Below are positions 61,064 to 64,000 of a stretch of 64,000 bases of DNA, piece by piece. The stretch's first letter is position 1. Each line of letters opens with the position of its first letter. The notes below the pieces were generated by a model that saw only the letters and a program-made list of their open reading frames with translations, made no database searches and had not been told where the DNA came from. Position numbers and translations under genes: made by a program. The stretch covers positions 1 through 64,000 of the forward strand of contig CAZTWF010000106.1 of NCBI GenBank assembly GCA_964617245.1, in the 5' to 3' direction. This DNA is from WYZ-LMO11 sp964617245 (GTDB lineage Archaea; Thermoproteota; Methanomethylicia; Methanomethylicales; Methanomethylicaceae).

Positions 61064-61433
61064 ACCAGTTTTACTTGATACAAATATTATAATTTATGCT
61101 GTTTCTGAACCTTTTGATTTAATATCTCAAATAAAAGAAATTGGATTTAATGATATAGTCATCATAGAGAGTATTATAAAAGAACTTAAAAGATTATCTA
61201 CTAAAGGTAATAATAAGGAAAGAAAATTTGCTAAACTTGCATTAGATCTTTGTAAAAAATTTAGAATAGAAAAAGATCCACCAATTACTGGAAGTATTGA
61301 TGATAAAATTATATATGTTGCAAAAAATAAAGGCTATATTATTGCAACTTCAGATGTTTTATTAAGAGGGAGATTAAAAGAATTAGGTCTTACAACAATA
61401 TATCTAAAAGATAAAAGACTTCAATTAGATTAA
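61041..61433 (+). CDS. PIN-domain nuclease (archaeal Fcf1/Utp24-like)
   Basis: PIN-fold protein of 130 residues. VLLDTNIIIYAV supplies the first Asp, SIIKELKRL the Glu, SIDDKIIYVAKNKG and ATSDVLLRGRLKE further acidic residues. Its place between aIF2gamma and rpoE is conserved in archaea and supports an rRNA-processing role akin to Fcf1/Utp24 over a toxin; no antitoxin gene is adjacent. Start TTG 61041 or ATG 61047. Confidence 0.82.
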   Translation: MDMVSYNKPVLLDTNIIIYAVSEPFDLISQIKEIGFNDIVIIESIIKELKRLSTKGNNKERKFAKLALDLCKKFRIEKDPPITGSIDDKIIYVAKNKGYIIATSDVLLRGRLKELGLTTIYLKDKRLQLD

Positions 61434-61501
61434 AATTATTAAGTATTAAATTTATATAGTATATTTTTATTGTTTACTATAAGTTAATTTGGTGATAAAT
61501 A

Positions 61502-62092
61502 ATGTTTAAACTTTTACAAGTTAATGATGTAGTTAGAATACCACCAGATAAATTTGATAGCCCTTTAGAAGCTGTAGCAACTGAAGTATTAAGAGCCACA
61601 TATGAAGGGACTGTATCCCGTGAACTTGGTATTATAATTGCAGTTCTAAATGTAAAAGTTTCAGATATTGGAAAAATTTTACCTGGTAATGGTGGTATTT
61701 ATCATAAAGTATCCTTTGATCTTCTTGTATTTATGCCTGTTATTCAAGAAGTTATTGAAGGAGAAGTAGTTGATGTAACAGATTTTGGTGTTTTTGTTAG
61801 AATTGGGCCTATCGATGGTTTAATTCATATTTCTCAAATTATAGATGATTTTATAACATATGATGAAAAACGTGGTGCATTAATGGGCAAAGAAACACAT
61901 CGTATATTAGAAAAAGGGATGATAGTAAGAGCTAGAATAATAACTGTAAGTCTAAGTACAGGTCCATCTCGTAGTAGTAAAATAGGTCTTACTATGCGTC
62001 AACCATTTCTTGGTGCAATTTCTTGGATAGAAGAAGATATTAATAAATCTATAAAAGAAGTTAAAAAAGAGGTTAAAAAAGAAGGTAAGTAA
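61502..62092 (+). CDS. rpoE: RNA polymerase subunit E (RPB7-like)
   Basis: Stalk subunit paired with RpoF (11640). An N-terminal RNP-like domain (LLQVNDVVRIPPDKF start) is followed by an S1 domain (EGEVVDVTDFGVFVRIGPIDGLIHISQI). A Lys-rich tail closes the 196 residues. It is preceded by TATA-like sequence at about 61445-61460 and followed by spt4 after 2 bases. Confidence 0.95.
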   Translation: MFKLLQVNDVVRIPPDKFDSPLEAVATEVLRATYEGTVSRELGIIIAVLNVKVSDIGKILPGNGGIYHKVSFDLLVFMPVIQEVIEGEVVDVTDFGVFVRIGPIDGLIHISQIIDDFITYDEKRGALMGKETHRILEKGMIVRARIITVSLSTGPSRSSKIGLTMRQPFLGAISWIEEDINKSIKEVKKEVKKEGK

Positions 62093-62094
62093 TA

Positions 62095-62304
62095 ATGAAG
62101 AAAGATAAACCTTCTTCAATTAAATTTGTATGTAGAAAATGTAAGTATATATTAGGTGAAGATGAAACAAAATGTCCAATATGTGGTGGAAGTGATTTAA
62201 CTGAAGATTGGGAAGGTTTAATAATAATACTTGATACTTCTTCTGCTTTAGCTGAAGTAATAAATGCTAAAAGACCAGGAAGATATGCTATAAAAGTACG
62301 CTAA
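62095..62304 (+). CDS. spt4: Transcription elongation factor Spt4 (RpoE'')
   Basis: Zinc-finger partner of Spt5 that keeps elongating polymerase processive. FVCRKCKYILGEDETKCPICGGSDL holds the four zinc cysteines; VINAKRPGRYAIKVR is the typical C-terminus. The length is 69 residues. Follows rpoE, as usual. Confidence 0.94.
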   Translation: MKKDKPSSIKFVCRKCKYILGEDETKCPICGGSDLTEDWEGLIIILDTSSALAEVINAKRPGRYAIKVR

Positions 62305-62315
62305 GAGGATTGTAA

Positions 62316-62825
62316 TTGGGGCTTTTAAGACTTCCTGAAGAACTTCGTTCAGAATTATCAAAACCTCTTGGTTTTTTACTTGAGAATACTATTGATAATA
62401 ATGTAATATATGTTTTAAATTTAATTAAAGAGAAAAATCCTCCTAAGGTTATAATTGTTGGTGATTATGTACTTTCAGCATTTATTAAGTATAATTATAT
62501 TCCAGATATTGGAATATTTGATAAGAAAAGTAAAAGATCACCTTTTCAATTAAGTATTAATCCTGACATATGTATAAAGAATCCAGCAGGTCATTTATCA
62601 GATGAAGCTATAGATATTATAAAAAGTGCATTAAATTCTCAAAAAAAATTAATGATATATGTTGAGGGAGAGGAAGATTTGTTAGCATTACCAGCTATTA
62701 TATTCTCACCAATTAATTCATTTATAATCTATGGTTTAATGGATAGAGGAATGGTTATTGTAATAAATGATGAAGAGAAAAAAATAAAATTATATGAAAT
62801 TCTTAAAAGATTTGAAAGAGTTTAA
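62316..62825 (+). CDS. GTP-dependent dephospho-CoA kinase (DUF359)
   Basis: Last step of coenzyme A synthesis in archaea. LRLPEELRSELSKPLG start, VGDYVLSAF, IGIFDKKSKRSP and YVEGEEDLLALPAI match the DUF359 family shown to use GTP. The length is 169 residues; it starts at TTG. It follows spt4 (11 bases), a common archaeal order; rps24e, usually next, is not present because the neighbour is the convergent gdhA. Confidence 0.9.
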   Translation: MGLLRLPEELRSELSKPLGFLLENTIDNNVIYVLNLIKEKNPPKVIIVGDYVLSAFIKYNYIPDIGIFDKKSKRSPFQLSINPDICIKNPAGHLSDEAIDIIKSALNSQKKLMIYVEGEEDLLALPAIIFSPINSFIIYGLMDRGMVIVINDEEKKIKLYEILKRFERV

Positions 62826-62832
62826 AAAGAAT

Positions 62833-63999
62833 TTAAATCCAGCCTCTTGTTTTCATTGCATCAACTACTCTACTTATTGCACAAATATATGCTGCCATTC
62901 TCATATCTACATTGTAGTTACAATAAGTTTCATAAACTCTATTAAAAGCTTTTACTAGTAATTTATCAAGTTTATCAAATACTTCTTCCTTACTCCAATA
63001 ATATCCTTGTAGATTCTGAACCCATTCAAAGTATGATACACTAACACCTCCAGCATTTGCTAATATATCTGGTACTACCATGCTCCCTTTCTTATGAAGT
63101 ATATCATCAGCCTCAGGTGTTGTAGGTCCATTTGCACCTTCTAATATTAATTTTGCTTTTATTCTATCAGCATTTTTCTCAGTTATTTGATTTTCAAGTG
63201 CTGCTGGAATAAGTATATCACATTCTTTCTCTAATAATTCTTCATTACTTACTACTTCAGCTCCAGGATAATTAATAACACTTCCAGTTTTTTTCTTAAA
63301 TTCTAAAACAGCATCAGCTGAAAAACCATCTTTATTGTAAATTCCTCCTCTTGAATCACTTATTCCAATAATTTTACAACCTAATTTTTCCATGAAATAT
63401 GCAGAATAATAGCCTACATTTCCAAATCCTTGTACTATTACTTTTGCATTTTTTAAATCAATATTTAATTTCTTTGCAGCTTCTCTTCCTACTATAGCAA
63501 CACCAAGTCCAGTGGCTTCTGTCCTTCCTTCTGATCCACCTATATTTACAGGTTTACCTGTAATTACACCTGGAACATTATATCCTTTCCATTTACTATA
63601 TTCATCCATGAACCATGCCATTTCTCTACTTGAAGTATTTACATCTCCTGCAGGAATGTCTATTTCTGGTCCTACAATTCTTGATATTGCATAAAAGTAA
63701 CCTCTTGATAATCTTTCTATTTCACCAATACTCATTTCTTTTGGATTACAAATAACTCCTCCTTTTCCTCCTCCATATGGCAATCCTACTACTGAACACT
63801 TCCATGTCATCCACATTGACAATGCAATTACTTCTTCCATTGTGACATTTGGATGATATCGTATACCTCCTTTAAATGGCCCTAAAGCATCATTATGTTG
63901 AGATCTAAAACCTCTAAATACTTTTATGGTACCATTATCCATTCTTACAGGAATATATACACATAGAACTCTTTTTGGATATTTGAGAATTTCATGTGC
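62833..63999 (-). CDS. gdhA: Glutamate dehydrogenase (5' end beyond the window)
   Basis: Oxidative deamination of glutamate or its reverse. The frame continues upstream of the Met at 63942 to the window edge with LKYPKRVLCVYIPVRM, so about 40 N-terminal residues lie partly outside. FRGFRSQHNDALGPFKGGIRYHP, the catalytic LPYGGGKGG Lys region, and the Rossmann VQGFGNVGYYSAYF are visible. The closing MRMAAYICAISRVVDAMKTRGWI is typical. Cofactor preference (NAD or NADP) is not certain. Convergent with the DUF359 gene. Confidence 0.95.
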   Translation of the reverse strand, partial: AHEILKYPKRVLCVYIPVRMDNGTIKVFRGFRSQHNDALGPFKGGIRYHPNVTMEEVIALSMWMTWKCSVVGLPYGGGKGGVICNPKEMSIGEIERLSRGYFYAISRIVGPEIDIPAGDVNTSSREMAWFMDEYSKWKGYNVPGVITGKPVNIGGSEGRTEATGLGVAIVGREAAKKLNIDLKNAKVIVQGFGNVGYYSAYFMEKLGCKIIGISDSRGGIYNKDGFSADAVLEFKKKTGSVINYPGAEVVSNEELLEKECDILIPAALENQITEKNADRIKAKLILEGANGPTTPEADDILHKKGSMVVPDILANAGGVSVSYFEWVQNLQGYYWSKEEVFDKLDKLLVKAFNRVYETYCNYNVDMRMAAYICAISRVVDAMKTRGWI

Positions 64000-64000
64000 A

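Noticed and set aside
61041..61433. VapC-type toxin
   Set aside because: No antitoxin gene is adjacent and the aIF2gamma-PIN-rpoE order is a conserved archaeal housekeeping arrangement.

Overview
The window is a gene-dense, strongly AT-rich archaeal chromosome segment. Archaeal identity rests on archaeal/eukaryotic-type information genes throughout: GINS, two-subunit primase, PCNA, RNA polymerase subunits D/E/F/L/N, TFS, Spt4, aIF2 alpha and gamma, aIF5A, aIF5B, SRP54, Nop10, Cbf5, L7Ae, Rpp29, Dph2 and many e-type ribosomal proteins. Archaeal mevalonate-pathway genes, TATA-like promoters, GGTGA-type ribosome binding sites and tRNA introns agree with this. A Thermoproteota (TACK)-like lineage is my inference. 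It rests on an RpoD with two 4Fe-4S clusters, a tRNA intron at a non-anticodon site, and a corrinoid/UroD-type methyltransferase pair like that of methylotrophic archaea. No rRNA operon, IS element, prophage or CRISPR array is visible.

Layout. 1-760: 3' end of an oligosaccharyltransferase gene. 736-17605 (minus): nop10, aIF2alpha, S27e, L44e, GINS, priS, priL, PCNA, TFS, rpoL, csl4, methyltransferases, dph2, L10e, ksgA, rpoF, L21e, pus10, trmY, srp54, aIF5A, then the corrinoid protein and its methyltransferase. 17724-28114 (mixed strands): nadK, nob1, archaemetzincin, an NSUN methyltransferase, moaE, a radical SAM protein, tRNA-Ser(CGA), divergent archease and rtcB, an MBL hydrolase, valS. 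28131-28192 holds a candidate C/D-box sRNA. 28346-49891 (plus): a SPOUT gene, then the large S10/spc/alpha-type ribosomal superoperon with secY, adkA, DUF106, cmk, cbf5, tRNA-Ser(GGA), rpoD, rpoN and rps2. 49875-54326: Memo-family protein, a degenerate GHMP kinase, isopentenyl phosphate kinase, IDI-2, prenyl synthase. 54337-62825: gltX, L7Ae, S28e, L24e, ndk, aIF5B, S6e, aIF2gamma, a PIN protein, rpoE, spt4, dephospho-CoA kinase. 62833 to the end: glutamate dehydrogenase (minus, 5' end cut off).

The most notable signal is in the aIF5B gene. Its reading frame is broken by exactly 22 bases (57735-57756). The RNA around the break folds into a textbook bulge-helix-bulge (BHB): two 3-nt bulges separated by 4 base pairs, inside a 5-bp outer helix and a 5-bp inner hairpin. 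Excision at the canonical bulge positions restores a 592-residue aIF5B and recreates the invariant switch-I Thr codon at the junction. I interpret this as a protein-coding BHB intron. Both tRNA genes in the window also carry very small introns: tRNA-Ser(CGA) has one of 15 nt, and tRNA-Ser(GGA) has two of 12 nt, one of them at position 29/30. The exon ligase RtcB and its activator archease are encoded here as a divergent pair.

Secondary oddities are a mevalonate-kinase-position protein with eroded catalytic motifs, a radical SAM protein whose third cluster cysteine is a tyrosine, a candidate sRNA antisense to a conserved 23S segment, and a 26-codon ORF resembling the N-terminus of ribosomal protein S25e.
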